The notes under the pieces are model-generated. The model had not been told where the DNA came from, ran no database searches, and worked only from the letters and a program-made list of their open reading frames with translations. From NCBI RefSeq assembly GCF_000010805.1, contig NC_012522.1, positions 5,890,001-5,954,000 of the forward strand: DNA of 64,000 nucleotides, read 5' to 3'. This DNA comes from Rhodococcus opacus B4 (GTDB lineage: Bacteria > Actinomycetota > Actinomycetes > Mycobacteriales > Mycobacteriaceae). The position numbers were made by a program, and so were the translations under genes. Positions 43,739 to 52,108 of this stretch are shown here, one piece after another; within the stretch, counting starts at the first letter, position 1, and each line of letters starts with the position of its first letter.

Positions 43739-44110
43739 ATGAACACGCCGCTGGCGGTTGTCGATCAGCTGTCCTTCGCGGGACCGGCGCTCGTCGGTAC
43801 TGTGCTGGCAGAGCAGGGATTTCGTTACACCGGGTACCCGCTCTACCGAGCGTCCGATCTGCCTGTCGCCGCCGGGCTCGTCGGCCTCGGGCTGAGGGGC
43901 GGTCCGAGGAGCGTGCGCGACGCACGTTACCCGCCCGCAACTTCCGCGAGAGCGAAACTTCATCAAAAAAATTGTGGGCGCCGGTCTCTCGACGCTCGGG
44001 ATCCGCCTCGGCGCGCAACTTCTCACGGGCGTCGTTCGGCGGCGCGATCCGGTGCTCGGTGCCGTCGGGGCGAGCGCATGTGGACCATGTGGGGGCGGCC
44101 GGACGGAACA
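43739..44110 (+). pseudogene. Remnant of a class-I glutamine amidotransferase-like gene
   Basis: The ATG at 43739 opens LAVVDQLSFAGPALVGTVLA then LGLRGGPRSVRDARYPP, like the start and the LGGPMSVND segment of GATase-like proteins. The next conserved block, FIKKIVGAGLSTLGIRLGAQ LLTGVV, lies in another frame from about 43950. There the nucleophile of GICLGAQLL is replaced by Arg. A frameshift and a lost catalytic Cys mark it as decayed. No end of the family fold is recognisable after 44110. Confidence 0.5.
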
Positions 44111-44240
44111 TGATCGGTTCGTCCCTCGGCCTCGCCGAGAGCTGACAGAATCGGGCGCGCGTGCGCCGATGAGTTTTGCGCACCACCGTGGTCTGTATCG
44201 ATGACTTCCGCACTGGGCGGAACCCGAGAAGGAGAATCAC

Positions 44241-44645
44241 ATGTCCCGGATGCTCTTCGTGAACCTGCCGATCAAGAACCTCGACGCGACCAAGCAGTTC
44301 TTCGGCGGACTCGGCTTCGAGTTCAACGCCACGTTCAGTGACGATTCCTGCACCGCCATGGTGATCAACGAGTCCACGTCCGTGATGCTCCTCGTCGAGT
44401 CCCGGTTCAAGGACTTCATCGAAGGCGGCATCTGCGACACCTCGAAGGCCGTCGAGGCGCTGCTGTGTATCTCGGCCGACAGCCGCGAAGAGGTCGACAG
44501 CCTCGTCGACAAGGCCCTCGCCTCCGGTGGGTCGGCGTGGGGCAAGCTGCAGGACGAAGGCTTCATGTACGGCCGCGCGTTCCGTGACCTGGACGGGCAC
44601 GTCTGGGAGGTCATGTGGATGGATCCGGCCGCCGTGCCGGCGTAG
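44241..44645 (+). CDS. VOC-family (glyoxalase-like) protein
   Basis: 134 residues from an ATG with AAGGAGAATCAC upstream. One VOC domain: RMLFVNLPIKNLDATKQFF at the start, ALASGGSAWGKLQ, and DLDGHVWEVMWMD with the C-terminal metal ligand Glu. It resembles the extradiol/glyoxalase-like proteins of mycobacteria. It converges with a SigG-like sigma factor 3 bp away; mycobacterial SigG is reported to act on glyoxalase-type genes, so a link is plausible. Confidence 0.88.
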   Translation: MSRMLFVNLPIKNLDATKQFFGGLGFEFNATFSDDSCTAMVINESTSVMLLVESRFKDFIEGGICDTSKAVEALLCISADSREEVDSLVDKALASGGSAWGKLQDEGFMYGRAFRDLDGHVWEVMWMDPAAVPA

Positions 44646-44648
44646 CGA

Positions 44649-45632
44649 TCAGGCGGGCGGGGTCTCCGGCAGTCCGAACTTCTCGAACAGATCGACATCG
44701 AAGAAGCAGACGACGTGGGAGACCCCCTCCGCCGTCACGTCCAGGACGTGGAGTTGAAACGGTCGATGGACCCCGTCCTCACCACGCATGTACAGGCCGA
44801 GCGCCGGCTGTCCGTTCGACACCGTGGACACCAGTTGCATGTCGCCCGCCGCCTTGGCCGGGCACTTTTCGCTGATGAGGGTGCCGATCGCGGTCCCGCC
44901 GCGATACCAGCCCTCGAACGGAGGCATCTCCCAGACGGCGTCCTTGGTGAACAGTTCGACGATCCCGTCGATGTCATAGTTCTCGAACGCGGCCACGTAG
45001 CGGTCGAGCAGTTCGCGTTCCTCTGGGGACTCCGGCTCGACGAGCGTGTCCGCCGACGGCGTGGCCAGTTCCAGTTGGGTCCGGGCACGCTGCAGCAGGC
45101 TGTTGACCGCCGTCGTGGTGGTACCGAGGGCCGTCGCGACCTCCGACGCCTTCCACTGCAACACGTCGCGGAGGACGAGAACAGCGCGCTGACGTGCAGG
45201 AAGATGCTGAAGGGCCGCGATGAACGCCAACCGCACCGACTCGCGCGACGTCACGACGGTGGCGGGATCGCTCGCGTCGTCGTCGATGAGCCGGTTGGGG
45301 AGCGGCCCGAGCCAGGGCACCTCGTGTCGTTCGACGAGTTCGGCGGTCGGATCGGAGTCGGGAGCGCCCAGGCCGCTCGGCAGCGGACGTTTCGACCTGT
45401 TCTGCAACGCCGTCAGGCAGGTGTTGGTGGCGATCTTGTACAGCCACGTCCGCAGCGACGCCTGCTGCTGGTAGCCGTCGTACCCGCGCCAGGCCCGGAT
45501 GAACGTCTCCTGCATCTGGTCTTCGGCGTCGTGAAGTGAGCCCATCATCCGATAACAATGGGCGAGCAACTCGCGCCGGTAAGGGTCGGCGAGTGCGAGG
45601 AATTCCCCGTCGAGCGACTGCGCAGCCGTCAT
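44649..45632 (-). CDS. ECF sigma factor with SnoaL-like C-terminal domain (SigG/TIGR02960 type)
   Basis: 327 residues. Sigma region 2 (PYRRELLAHCYRMMGSLHDA, QETFIRAWRGYDGY) at about 18-60 and region 4 (QHLPARQRAVLVLRDVLQWK, ATALGTTTTAVNSLLQRA) at about 140-190. These are followed by a SnoaL/NTF2-like domain (LLDRYVAAFENYDIDGIVEL) at about 205-325. Such sigma factors have no anti-sigma partner next to them and are thought to be controlled by their own C-terminal domain. It directs RNA polymerase to stress genes. Confidence 0.9.
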   Translation of the reverse strand: MTAAQSLDGEFLALADPYRRELLAHCYRMMGSLHDAEDQMQETFIRAWRGYDGYQQQASLRTWLYKIATNTCLTALQNRSKRPLPSGLGAPDSDPTAELVERHEVPWLGPLPNRLIDDDASDPATVVTSRESVRLAFIAALQHLPARQRAVLVLRDVLQWKASEVATALGTTTTAVNSLLQRARTQLELATPSADTLVEPESPEERELLDRYVAAFENYDIDGIVELFTKDAVWEMPPFEGWYRGGTAIGTLISEKCPAKAAGDMQLVSTVSNGQPALGLYMRGEDGVHRPFQLHVLDVTAEGVSHVVCFFDVDLFEKFGLPETPPA

Positions 45633-45693
45633 GGTTGGAGCTTACTGCGGCCGTCTGACAGATGTCGGGCCCTCGCGCTCGCCGAACCGGCGT

Positions 45694-46194
45694 TCAGCCC
45701 CAGTTCACCATCGGCCGGCCCGTCTCGAGCAGCGTCTTCATCCCGCTCAGCACCTCGTTCCAGCCGCCGCCCGCGCCCTCGGACTCCCGCCCGCCCGCGA
45801 CCAGCGCGGCCAGACCCGGTGCGTTGGTGAGGTCGTGTGTGACAGTCAGTTTCGCGACTCCGGGCCGGCCGGACTGCGCGATCTCGTAGGTCAGCGTGGT
45901 GAAATCCTCCACGTTGTCGGCGTCCATGAGCATCCGCCACGTCTGGACCAGCTTCCTCGGCGGATCGGATTCGATCACCTCGCCGTCGACGATCACGTCC
46001 GGGACACCGGGGTATTCCTTCATCGCGTCGTCCGCACGCATCCGGAACGTCCCGCCCGGGCGGAGGTCGTAGTCGACGAGGCCGCCGTACCCGTACTGCT
46101 GCGACAACTCCGGTTTCGTGATGGCCTCCCAGATGGCCTCCGGCGTCGCCTTGATGTAGACCGCGTAGATCTGGATTGCATCGGCGGTAGTCAT
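45694..46194 (-). CDS. SRPBCC (AHSA1-like) protein
   Basis: 166 residues from the ATG at 46194, overlapping the ArsR stop (ATGA). The START-like fold is seen in YIKATPEAIWEAITKPELSQ, GGTFRMRADDAM, VDGEVIESDPPRKLVQTW and the C-terminal GGWNEVLSGMKTLLE helix. It binds a hydrophobic ligand of unknown identity. ArsR-SRPBCC pairs are common and autoregulated. Confidence 0.88.
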   Translation of the reverse strand: MTTADAIQIYAVYIKATPEAIWEAITKPELSQQYGYGGLVDYDLRPGGTFRMRADDAMKEYPGVPDVIVDGEVIESDPPRKLVQTWRMLMDADNVEDFTTLTYEIAQSGRPGVAKLTVTHDLTNAPGLAALVAGGRESEGAGGGWNEVLSGMKTLLETGRPMVNWG

Positions 46195-46508
46195 TTCTCT
46201 TCCTCCAGTTCGGATTTCAGCTGAGCGAGCGCCGAGGTGTGGCGCTCGGTGTACTTGTCGATCCACCGGTTGTGGATCAGCTGTATCGGCACAGGATTGA
46301 GGTAATGAAATTTCTCCCGGCCGGAGCGGCGCGTGACGACGAGCCCCGCGTCTTCGAGCACACGCAGATGCTTCATGACCCCGAATCGCGTCATCTCGAC
46401 CTGCGACTCGAGCTCGGTGAGCGTCTGACCATCCTGGGCGAACAATCGGTCGAGGATCAGGCGGCGGGTGGAATCTGCCAGCGCCTTGAAGACGTGATCG
46501 TCGTCCAT
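46191..46508 (-). CDS. ArsR-family repressor paired with the SRPBCC gene
   Basis: 105 residues from the ATG at 46508 (MDDDHVFKALADSTRRLILD); an upstream in-frame start at 46529 would sit in the operator. The winged HTH is LTELESQVEMTRFGVMKHLR with wing VVTRRSGREKFHYLN. It has no metal-binding Cys pair, so it probably senses something other than metal. It is translationally coupled to the next gene. Confidence 0.9.
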   Translation of the reverse strand: MDDDHVFKALADSTRRLILDRLFAQDGQTLTELESQVEMTRFGVMKHLRVLEDAGLVVTRRSGREKFHYLNPVPIQLIHNRWIDKYTERHTSALAQLKSELEEEK

Positions 46509-46521
46509 GCATCGAGAATAG

Positions 46522-46537
46522 GTGACCATCTAGTCAC
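46522..46537. promoter_or_regulatory. Inverted repeat before the ArsR gene, candidate operator
   Basis: GTGAC (46522-46526) and GTCAC (46533-46537) are inverse copies with a 6 bp spacer, 14 bp upstream of the ArsR ATG. Confidence 0.5.
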
Positions 46538-46544
46538 ATGTCGA

Positions 46545-46777
46545 TGGGTTGCCTGCGAGGAGACGGAGGCGCGCGCGGGGGAGGACGGGTTCCTGCTCGA
46601 CCACGGCTACGTCTTCGAGGTGGACCCGGCGAGCCAGGACGCGAACACGGGTAAAAGCCCTGTGCCGCGGAAGTTCCTGGGGTGGAACGCGCACGAGGCC
46701 GTGCGAAGGACCCGTCGTCGAGCGCCGTCTACCTGACGGAGGTGATTGCCCGGAACGAGTTGAACGACAGCCCGTGA
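46545..46777 (+). pseudogene. Fragment of a PhoX-type (DUF839) phosphatase gene
   Basis: The frame WVACEETEARAGEDGFLLDH, continuing GYVFEVDPASQDAN and LGWNAHEAV, matches an internal block of PhoX/DUF839 proteins. The next expected block AKDPSSSAVYLTE appears in another frame from about 46703, ending at a TGA at 46775-46777. Both ends of the gene are missing. It is a decayed remnant. Confidence 0.6.
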
Positions 46778-46813
46778 GTACTTGTCAACGTCGGGTGGTT
46801 GAGAAGTACTCAC
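46774..46813. terminator. Long hairpin at the end of the GtrA operon
   Basis: Arms at 46774-46789 and 46798-46813 pair in 15 of 16 positions (GTGAGTACTT.. / ..AAGTACTCAC) around an 8 nt loop and overlap the GtrA stop. A likely transcription end. Confidence 0.65.
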
Positions 46814-47259
46814 GGGGCGAAGACCCACCCGCGGAGGGCGAGGAACCGCAGGCCGCCGACGACGGCGCTGACGGCGATGACGAGTGCGACCTGCGCGAGG
46901 CCGTCGGCGCCGGGGAAGAGTGTGTGCAGGACGGCGAGAGCGAGGGAACTGACCGCCAGCCCGATCAGAGCGAGGGTTCCGCCTTCCCACTGCGCGACGA
47001 ACCAGCGGACGCGGTCGGCCGCGCGGAAGGTGAGTCGCCGGTGCAGTTCGTTGGCCAACATCGAACTGGTCACCACGCCGACCAGGTTGGCGAAGAACGA
47101 CCCGTACACGTCGAGGGTGAAGAACGCGAGAGCGTAGAGCACGTTGCTCGACGTGCCCACCAGGGCGAACCGGGTCAGCTGGGCGAACACGCCGCCGGCC
47201 CGCCCACGTAGAGGGGGATACGTGGGCGGGCCGACGGCGTCGTGGAACTGAACGATCAT
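46810..47259 (-). CDS. GtrA-family membrane protein
   Basis: 149 residues, 5 bp after the MFS stop. Four spans begin at FALVGTSSNVLYALAFFTLD, then FFANLVGVVTSSMLANELHR with the conserved HRRLTF motif, LALIGLAVSSLALAVL, and LRFLALRGWVF at the end. GtrA proteins are thought to flip polyprenyl-linked sugars. Here it is probably co-transcribed with marR and the MFS exporter, without an obvious glycosyltransferase partner. Confidence 0.85.
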   Translation of the reverse strand: MIVQFHDAVGPPTYPPLRGRAGGVFAQLTRFALVGTSSNVLYALAFFTLDVYGSFFANLVGVVTSSMLANELHRRLTFRAADRVRWFVAQWEGGTLALIGLAVSSLALAVLHTLFPGADGLAQVALVIAVSAVVGGLRFLALRGWVFAP

Positions 47260-47264
47260 CTCAT

Positions 47265-49205
47265 TCAGCGGATGAGGGCACCGTTGCCGGTGTCCGTCAC
47301 GTGGCCGCCACCGAGGACGCCGGCCACTTGCTCTTCACTCAGTCCCAGCTCGCGCAGACGATCCCAGACCTCGTCGAATTCGACGAGCTTGGCGTTGAGA
47401 TCGCTACGCAGGCGGTTGACCTCGTCGCGGATCTTCTCCGCTTCGTCGATCGCTTCCAGCGTCCGCTCCGGCTGGGGCAGCAGCATGGACAGGAGACGGT
47501 CCCGGGCGTCGGCACTCAGCCCGGCGAAGGGCTGATGCTGATCGGCGGGCGCCTCGTGCCTGCCGCCGCGGACGTCGGACGCCGGGATCGGCGCCGTGTC
47601 GGATTCGGGTGCGTAGTCCGGGACGGGGGCGTACTCGGGTTCCTGGACGGGCTCCTGCTCGCTCGACAGGTCGATGGTGCGACGCAGCGGGCGGTTGGGG
47701 ATCAGGATGACGGCGATCAGGGTGATGACGGCGACGACGGCGGCGATCAGGAAGATCCGGCCCGTCGCGTCACCGTAGGCAGCGCGGATGACGCCCTGCA
47801 CGGGAGTGGGCATGGACGCCAGGTCCAGGCTTCCGCCGCCGCTGCCGCTGGTCTTGATGCCGATCTTGGCGAAGCCCTCGGCCGACAGGTCGGCGACGCG
47901 GGTGGCCAGCACCGAACCGAGAACCGAGACGCCGATCGCGCCACCGAAGGTCCGGAAGAAGGCGACCGAGCTGGATGCCGCACCGATGTTCTGGACGCTG
48001 ACGGTGTTCTGCACCGCGAGGACCAGGTTCTGCATCAGCATGCCCATGCCGAGACCTATGATCGCGATGTACGTGCCGACCAGGGTCAGGTTGGTTTCGT
48101 GATCGATGGTGCCGAGCAGCCCGAAGCCGACGATCATCAGGACGGCGCCGCCAACGACGAACGGCTTCCACTTGCCGAAGCGGGTGATGAGCTGCCCGGA
48201 TCCGACCGTGCCGAGGAGCATGCCGGCGACCATCGGGATGGTGAGCACTCCGGCCATGGTGGGGGTGTAGCCACGCGAGGTCTGGAAGTACTGGCCGAGG
48301 AACGTGGTGGAGCCGAACATTCCGACACCGACGGCGACGGACGCGATGATGGCGAGTCCGGTGGTCTTCTCCGTGACGATCTTCAGCGGGATGATCGGCG
48401 ACTTGGCCCGGGCTTCGACGAGGATCGTCGCGGCCAGCAGCAGCACACCGGATCCGACGTACAGCGCCGTCTCGCGGGAGAACCACTCGTAGTAGCCCGC
48501 CTTGCCGGCGAACGAGACCCAGATCAGCAGGATGGACACACCGGCGGTCAGCAGGAGGGCGCCGAGCCAGTCGATGGAGACGTCGTCCTTCTTCTCGGTC
48601 GCGAGGTGGAGTGTGCGCTGCAGCAGGAACAGTGCGATGACGGCGAGCGGGACGCACACGAAGAAGCACCAGCGCCAGCCGAGGGGGCTGTCGACGATGA
48701 CGCCGCCGAGGATCGGGCCACCCGACATCGACACGGCCATGACGGCGCCCATGTAGCCGGAGTAGCGGCCGCGTTCACGGGGCGAGACGATCGTGCCGAT
48801 GATGGCGACGACGAGCGCGGTCAGGCCACCCATGCCGATGCCCTGGATGACGCGGGCGGTCAGCAGGATCGGCACGTTGTGCGCGAATCCGGCGATCACC
48901 GAACCGATGACGAAGATGACGATCGCGCTCTGGACGAGGACCTTCTTGTTGAACAGGTCGGCGAGCTTGCCCCAGATGGGGGTGGAGGCGGCGTTGGCGA
49001 GCAGTGCACTGGTGATGACCCAGGCGTATGCGGTCTGGGTGCCCTTCAGGTCGCCGATGATCGTCGGGAGTGCAGTGGCGACGATCGTGCTGCTGAGCAG
49101 TGCGGTGAACAGCGCTGCGAGCAGACCCGTGAGGGCTTCGAGGATTTGGCGGTGCGTCATGGCCGTCGTTTCTTCAACCGGCGGCCGAGTCTGTGTTTCG
49201 GTCAT
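47265..49205 (-). CDS. DHA2-type MFS multidrug exporter with C-terminal coiled-coil extension
   Basis: 646 residues from the ATG at 49205, overlapping the marR stop (ATGA). About 14 spans. Motif A-like GKLADLFNKKVLVQSA, the motif C segment GPILGGVIVDSPLGWRWCFF, and LPTIIGDL in span 1 place it in the EmrB/QacA drug:H+ antiporters. After the last span (about residue 505) a Pro/Glu-rich linker and a roughly 70-residue helical coiled coil (LEAIDEAEKIRDEVNRLRSD) are added, which is unusual for the family. Confidence 0.92.
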   Translation of the reverse strand: MTETQTRPPVEETTAMTHRQILEALTGLLAALFTALLSSTIVATALPTIIGDLKGTQTAYAWVITSALLANAASTPIWGKLADLFNKKVLVQSAIVIFVIGSVIAGFAHNVPILLTARVIQGIGMGGLTALVVAIIGTIVSPRERGRYSGYMGAVMAVSMSGGPILGGVIVDSPLGWRWCFFVCVPLAVIALFLLQRTLHLATEKKDDVSIDWLGALLLTAGVSILLIWVSFAGKAGYYEWFSRETALYVGSGVLLLAATILVEARAKSPIIPLKIVTEKTTGLAIIASVAVGVGMFGSTTFLGQYFQTSRGYTPTMAGVLTIPMVAGMLLGTVGSGQLITRFGKWKPFVVGGAVLMIVGFGLLGTIDHETNLTLVGTYIAIIGLGMGMLMQNLVLAVQNTVSVQNIGAASSSVAFFRTFGGAIGVSVLGSVLATRVADLSAEGFAKIGIKTSGSGGGSLDLASMPTPVQGVIRAAYGDATGRIFLIAAVVAVITLIAVILIPNRPLRRTIDLSSEQEPVQEPEYAPVPDYAPESDTAPIPASDVRGGRHEAPADQHQPFAGLSADARDRLLSMLLPQPERTLEAIDEAEKIRDEVNRLRSDLNAKLVEFDEVWDRLRELGLSEEQVAGVLGGGHVTDTGNGALIR

Positions 49206-49702
49206 ACGCTTTGTGTTCCAATCGGGTTCGAGCTCGTGACGATCCGGTGTTCTGGATCGAAGAGTGTTTCCTTCAGGTGCCGGATGGACTCGAGGGCGGT
49301 TGCCGCCTCGGTCTCGTTCCACCCCGTCAACAATTTCTGCATTCGTGCGGCACGCCGTGTTCTGACGTGCTTGACGTACGCCATGCCCTCGTCCGAGACG
49401 CGTATTCGGAATGCGCGCCCGTCGGCGGGGTCCGGGTGGCGGGTGACGTAGCCCGCCTCCACCAGATCGGTGATCTGGCGGCTGAGGGACGACTGGCCGA
49501 CGCACAACTCGGCGGCGAGTTCGTTCTGCCGGCATTCCCCCCGAGCCGCGAGGACGAGGAGAACCCCCGTCAGCGCGCGCGGAATGTGGCCGTCGACCTC
49601 CGACATCAGGGCGTCGCGGAGCACACGGCCGAAGAGGAAGACCTCGTCGATGAGCGCTTCGGTGGTGCCCAGAGAAACGGAAGGCACTGACGTGACGGAC
49701 AT
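49202..49702 (-). CDS. MarR-family repressor of the exporter operon
   Basis: 166 residues from the ATG at 49702. The winged HTH is QNELAAELCVGQSSLSRQIT with the wing YVTRHPDPADGRAFRIRVSD and flanking dimer helices. It should bind the 9 bp inverted repeat 19 bp upstream and be released by the exporter's substrate. Confidence 0.92.
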   Translation of the reverse strand: MSVTSVPSVSLGTTEALIDEVFLFGRVLRDALMSEVDGHIPRALTGVLLVLAARGECRQNELAAELCVGQSSLSRQITDLVEAGYVTRHPDPADGRAFRIRVSDEGMAYVKHVRTRRAARMQKLLTGWNETEAATALESIRHLKETLFDPEHRIVTSSNPIGTQSV

Positions 49703-49720
49703 GGCAACCCCTGAAGGACG

Positions 49721-49770
49721 ACTTACTTGATGCAAGCAACTATATACATCGTTAGTGCAAGCAAGTAAGT
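49721..49770. promoter_or_regulatory. Operator region between marR and the ArsR regulator
   Basis: ACTTACTTG (49721-49729) and CAAGTAAGT (49762-49770) are exact inverse copies. Inside them TGCAAGCAA is directly repeated at 49731-49739 and 49756-49764, around TATATA. It fits one or two MarR dimer sites over the promoter. Confidence 0.7.
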
Positions 49771-49810
49771 CCTTTCGGTGTCTGATGCATCACAACTCGA
49801 AGTGACCTAT

Positions 49811-49832
49811 TATCTGCGTATGAATGCAGATA
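49811..49832. promoter_or_regulatory. ArsR-type operator overlapping the ArsR start codon
   Basis: TATCTGC (49811-49817) and GCAGATA (49826-49832) form a 7-8-7 inverted repeat containing the ATG at 49820. A TATTAT -10 hexamer at 49808-49813 is exactly 6 nt before that ATG, the spacing expected for a leaderless transcript. Confidence 0.7.
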
Positions 49833-50215
49833 AGCGTGTTTGCCGGCGCAGACTCGACGAAGACCAGGTGGGGCTGGTGGTCGAGGTCTTCCGCATGCTG
49901 GCCGATCCCACCCGGGTCCAGGTGCTCTGGCAGCTGGTGGGCGGCGAACTGTCGGTGAACGAGCTGGCCGAACGGGTGGGGAAGCCGGCGCCGTCCGTCT
50001 CGCAGCACCTCGCCAAGCTCCGGATGGCCCGCCTCGTGCACACGCGGCGGGAGGGCACGTCCATCTACTACAGCGTCGCCAACGAGCACGTGCAGCAACT
50101 GGTCACCGACGCCGTGTTCAACGCCGAGCATGCCGGCCCCGGCATTCCCGGACATCATCGCGCGGCCGGGGACCTGCAGGTTCTCCACGACGGCGCGGAG
50201 GGAGACGCCTCATGA
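49820..50215 (+). CDS. ArsR-family metal sensor-repressor
   Basis: 131 residues from the ATG at 49820. An in-frame GTG at 49778 lies upstream of the promoter and would be read only from a longer transcript. Winged HTH: MLADPTRVQVLWQL, then SVNELAERVGKPAPSVSQHL and the wing HTRREGTSIYYSVAN. The C-terminal tail (FNAEHAGPGIPGHHRA, LQVLHD) has several His, like KmtR/NmtR-type zinc, nickel or cobalt sensors. It overlaps the cation exporter (ATGA), so both are probably induced by metal. Confidence 0.88.
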   Translation: MNADKRVCRRRLDEDQVGLVVEVFRMLADPTRVQVLWQLVGGELSVNELAERVGKPAPSVSQHLAKLRMARLVHTRREGTSIYYSVANEHVQQLVTDAVFNAEHAGPGIPGHHRAAGDLQVLHDGAEGDAS

Positions 50216-51192
50216 ACGGCCACGGCCACGGACATTCAGGCGTGCGCGGGGTGTTCCACGAGATCTTCGCCCCGCACAGCCACGACTCCGCGGACAGTGT
50301 CGACGACGCGCTCGAGGCGAGCGAGATCGGCATCCGGGCGGTGAAGATCAGCCTGGTGGTGCTCGGCGTCACCGCCCTGGCGCAGGTGATCGTGGTGGTG
50401 CTGTCCGGATCGGTCGCGCTCGCCGCCGACACGATCCACAACTTCTCGGACGCGCTGACGGCGGTCCCGCTGTGGATCGCGTTCGCCCTCGGGCGGCGGG
50501 CGGCCACCCGGCGGTTCACGTACGGATACGGCCGGGCCGAAGATCTCGCCGGGTTGTTCGTCGTCGTGATGATCGCGTTGTCCGCGGTCGTCGCGGGCGT
50601 GGAGGCGATCCGGCGCCTGCTCGACCCCGTGCCCATCCAGCATCTCGGGTGGGTGGCGCTCGCCGGGATCATCGGTTTCGCCGGCAACGAGTGGGTGGCG
50701 CTGTACCGCATCCGGGTCGGCAGGCGGATCGGGTCCGCGGCCCTCGTCGCCGACGGCCTGCACGCGCGGACCGACGGATTCACCTCTCTCGCCGTGGTAT
50801 TGGGCGCCGGCGGAGTCGCGGCCGGTATTCCCCTCGCCGATCCGGTGGTGGGCCTGGTGATCACGGCGGCGATCCTGCTGGTGCTGCGGACCGCGGCCCG
50901 TGACGTGTTCGGGCGGCTGATGGACGGCGTCGACCCCGGACTGGTCGACGCCGCCGAACGGGCCCTCGCCGCGGAACCGGGCGTGGTCGGGGTGCGGAGC
51001 GTGAAGATGCGCTGGATCGGCCACCACCTGCACGCGGACGCCGAACTCGACGTCGACCCGGCGACCAGCCTGGGCGACGCCCACCGCGTCGCGCACACCG
51101 CCGAGCACACGCTCACCCACGCGGTCCCGAAGCTGAGCACCGCCCTCATCCACGCCTACCCGGCGCACGAAAGTCTCGGTCAGAGAGCGTGA
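50212..51192 (+). CDS. Cation diffusion facilitator (CzcD/ZitB-like metal exporter)
   Basis: 326 residues. The His-rich N-terminus (MNGHGHGHSG, APHSHDS) is followed by six spans, with the HxxxD-type sites ALAADTIHNFSDAL in span 2 and LVADGLHARTDGFTSL in span 5. A cytoplasmic C-terminal metal-binding domain (WIGHHLHADAELDVD) ends the protein. It exports Zn2+ or related ions against protons. Operon with the ArsR gene. Confidence 0.93.
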   Translation: MNGHGHGHSGVRGVFHEIFAPHSHDSADSVDDALEASEIGIRAVKISLVVLGVTALAQVIVVVLSGSVALAADTIHNFSDALTAVPLWIAFALGRRAATRRFTYGYGRAEDLAGLFVVVMIALSAVVAGVEAIRRLLDPVPIQHLGWVALAGIIGFAGNEWVALYRIRVGRRIGSAALVADGLHARTDGFTSLAVVLGAGGVAAGIPLADPVVGLVITAAILLVLRTAARDVFGRLMDGVDPGLVDAAERALAAEPGVVGVRSVKMRWIGHHLHADAELDVDPATSLGDAHRVAHTAEHTLTHAVPKLSTALIHAYPAHESLGQRA

Positions 51193-51199
51193 CTCGCGA

Positions 51200-52042
51200 T
51201 CACCGCGCGTCGGGACCGGTGGACGCCGGTCGGTCGGGATCAGACGACCACTGCGACCAGGACCCCGGGTACAGGGCGGCGTCGATGCCGGCCAGCGCGA
51301 GCGCCGCGACCTGATGGGCCGCCGTCACGCCCGATCCGCAGTAGACGCCGACCGGACGTCCGGGCTCGGCGCCGACCGCGGCGAACCGTGCGCGCAGCGC
51401 CTCGACCGGCACGAACCGGCCGTCGGGCCCGAGGTTCTCGGACGTCGGGGCACTGCGGGCACCGGGAATGTGCCCGGCGCGGGGATCGACGGGTTCGGTC
51501 GCTCCCGAATACCGCTCGGCGGCGCGGGCATCGAGAAGGTAGCCCGCGGCAGCGAATTCGGCGGCCTCGTCCGCGGTCAACGTCGGAAGGTGGCCCGCGG
51601 CGAGCACGACGTCACCGGGGACGCGCGCCTGCTCGTCGCCGGATCGGACGGGGTGGCCCGCCGACGTCCACGCGCCGAAACCGCCGTCGAGCATCGTCAC
51701 CTCGGCGACTCCCGCCCAGCGCAGCAGCCACCATGCCCGCGCGGCGGCGAGGTTGCCCGTCGCGTCGTAGACCACGACGGGACTGCCCGCCCGGATTCCC
51801 CATCGGCGTGCGGCGTCCTGGAGATCCGGCACCGCCGGTAACGGATGCCGCCCGAGTTCCGGGGTTCCCGGGGCGGCGAGTTCGGTGTCGAGGTCGACGA
51901 ACACGGCCCCGGGGATGTGCGCGTCGAGGTAGTGCTGCCTGCCCTCGGTGTCGCCGAGCGCCCACCGCACGTCGAGGAGGGTGGGCGGAGCGTCGCTGCT
52001 CAGCGATTGCGCCAACTCGTCGACCGTCACCACTGGGCTCAT
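51200..52042 (-). CDS. Two-domain rhodanese sulfurtransferase
   Basis: 280 residues from the ATG at 52042. The N-terminal inactive rhodanese domain (LLDVRWALGDTEGRQHYLDA, HIPGAVFVDLDTEL) is followed by the catalytic one with VYCGSGVTA, the Cys nucleophile. It is close to thiosulfate/3-mercaptopyruvate sulfurtransferases (SseA-like). It converges with the CDF gene and is divergent from the GH lipoprotein gene, 66 bp away. Confidence 0.92.
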   Translation of the reverse strand: MSPVVTVDELAQSLSSDAPPTLLDVRWALGDTEGRQHYLDAHIPGAVFVDLDTELAAPGTPELGRHPLPAVPDLQDAARRWGIRAGSPVVVYDATGNLAAARAWWLLRWAGVAEVTMLDGGFGAWTSAGHPVRSGDEQARVPGDVVLAAGHLPTLTADEAAEFAAAGYLLDARAAERYSGATEPVDPRAGHIPGARSAPTSENLGPDGRFVPVEALRARFAAVGAEPGRPVGVYCGSGVTAAHQVAALALAGIDAALYPGSWSQWSSDPDRPASTGPDAR

Positions 52043-52108
52043 CGGACCACTGTCGCACAACGCGGGTTCGGTGTGCCGCCGGGACGGGAACCTGGCACTC
52101 TGAAACGA

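Noticed and set aside
47301..49451. Long plus-strand frame opposite the MFS exporter
   Set aside because: Extreme Asp/Gly/Arg/His composition is typical of an antisense shadow of a membrane protein gene.
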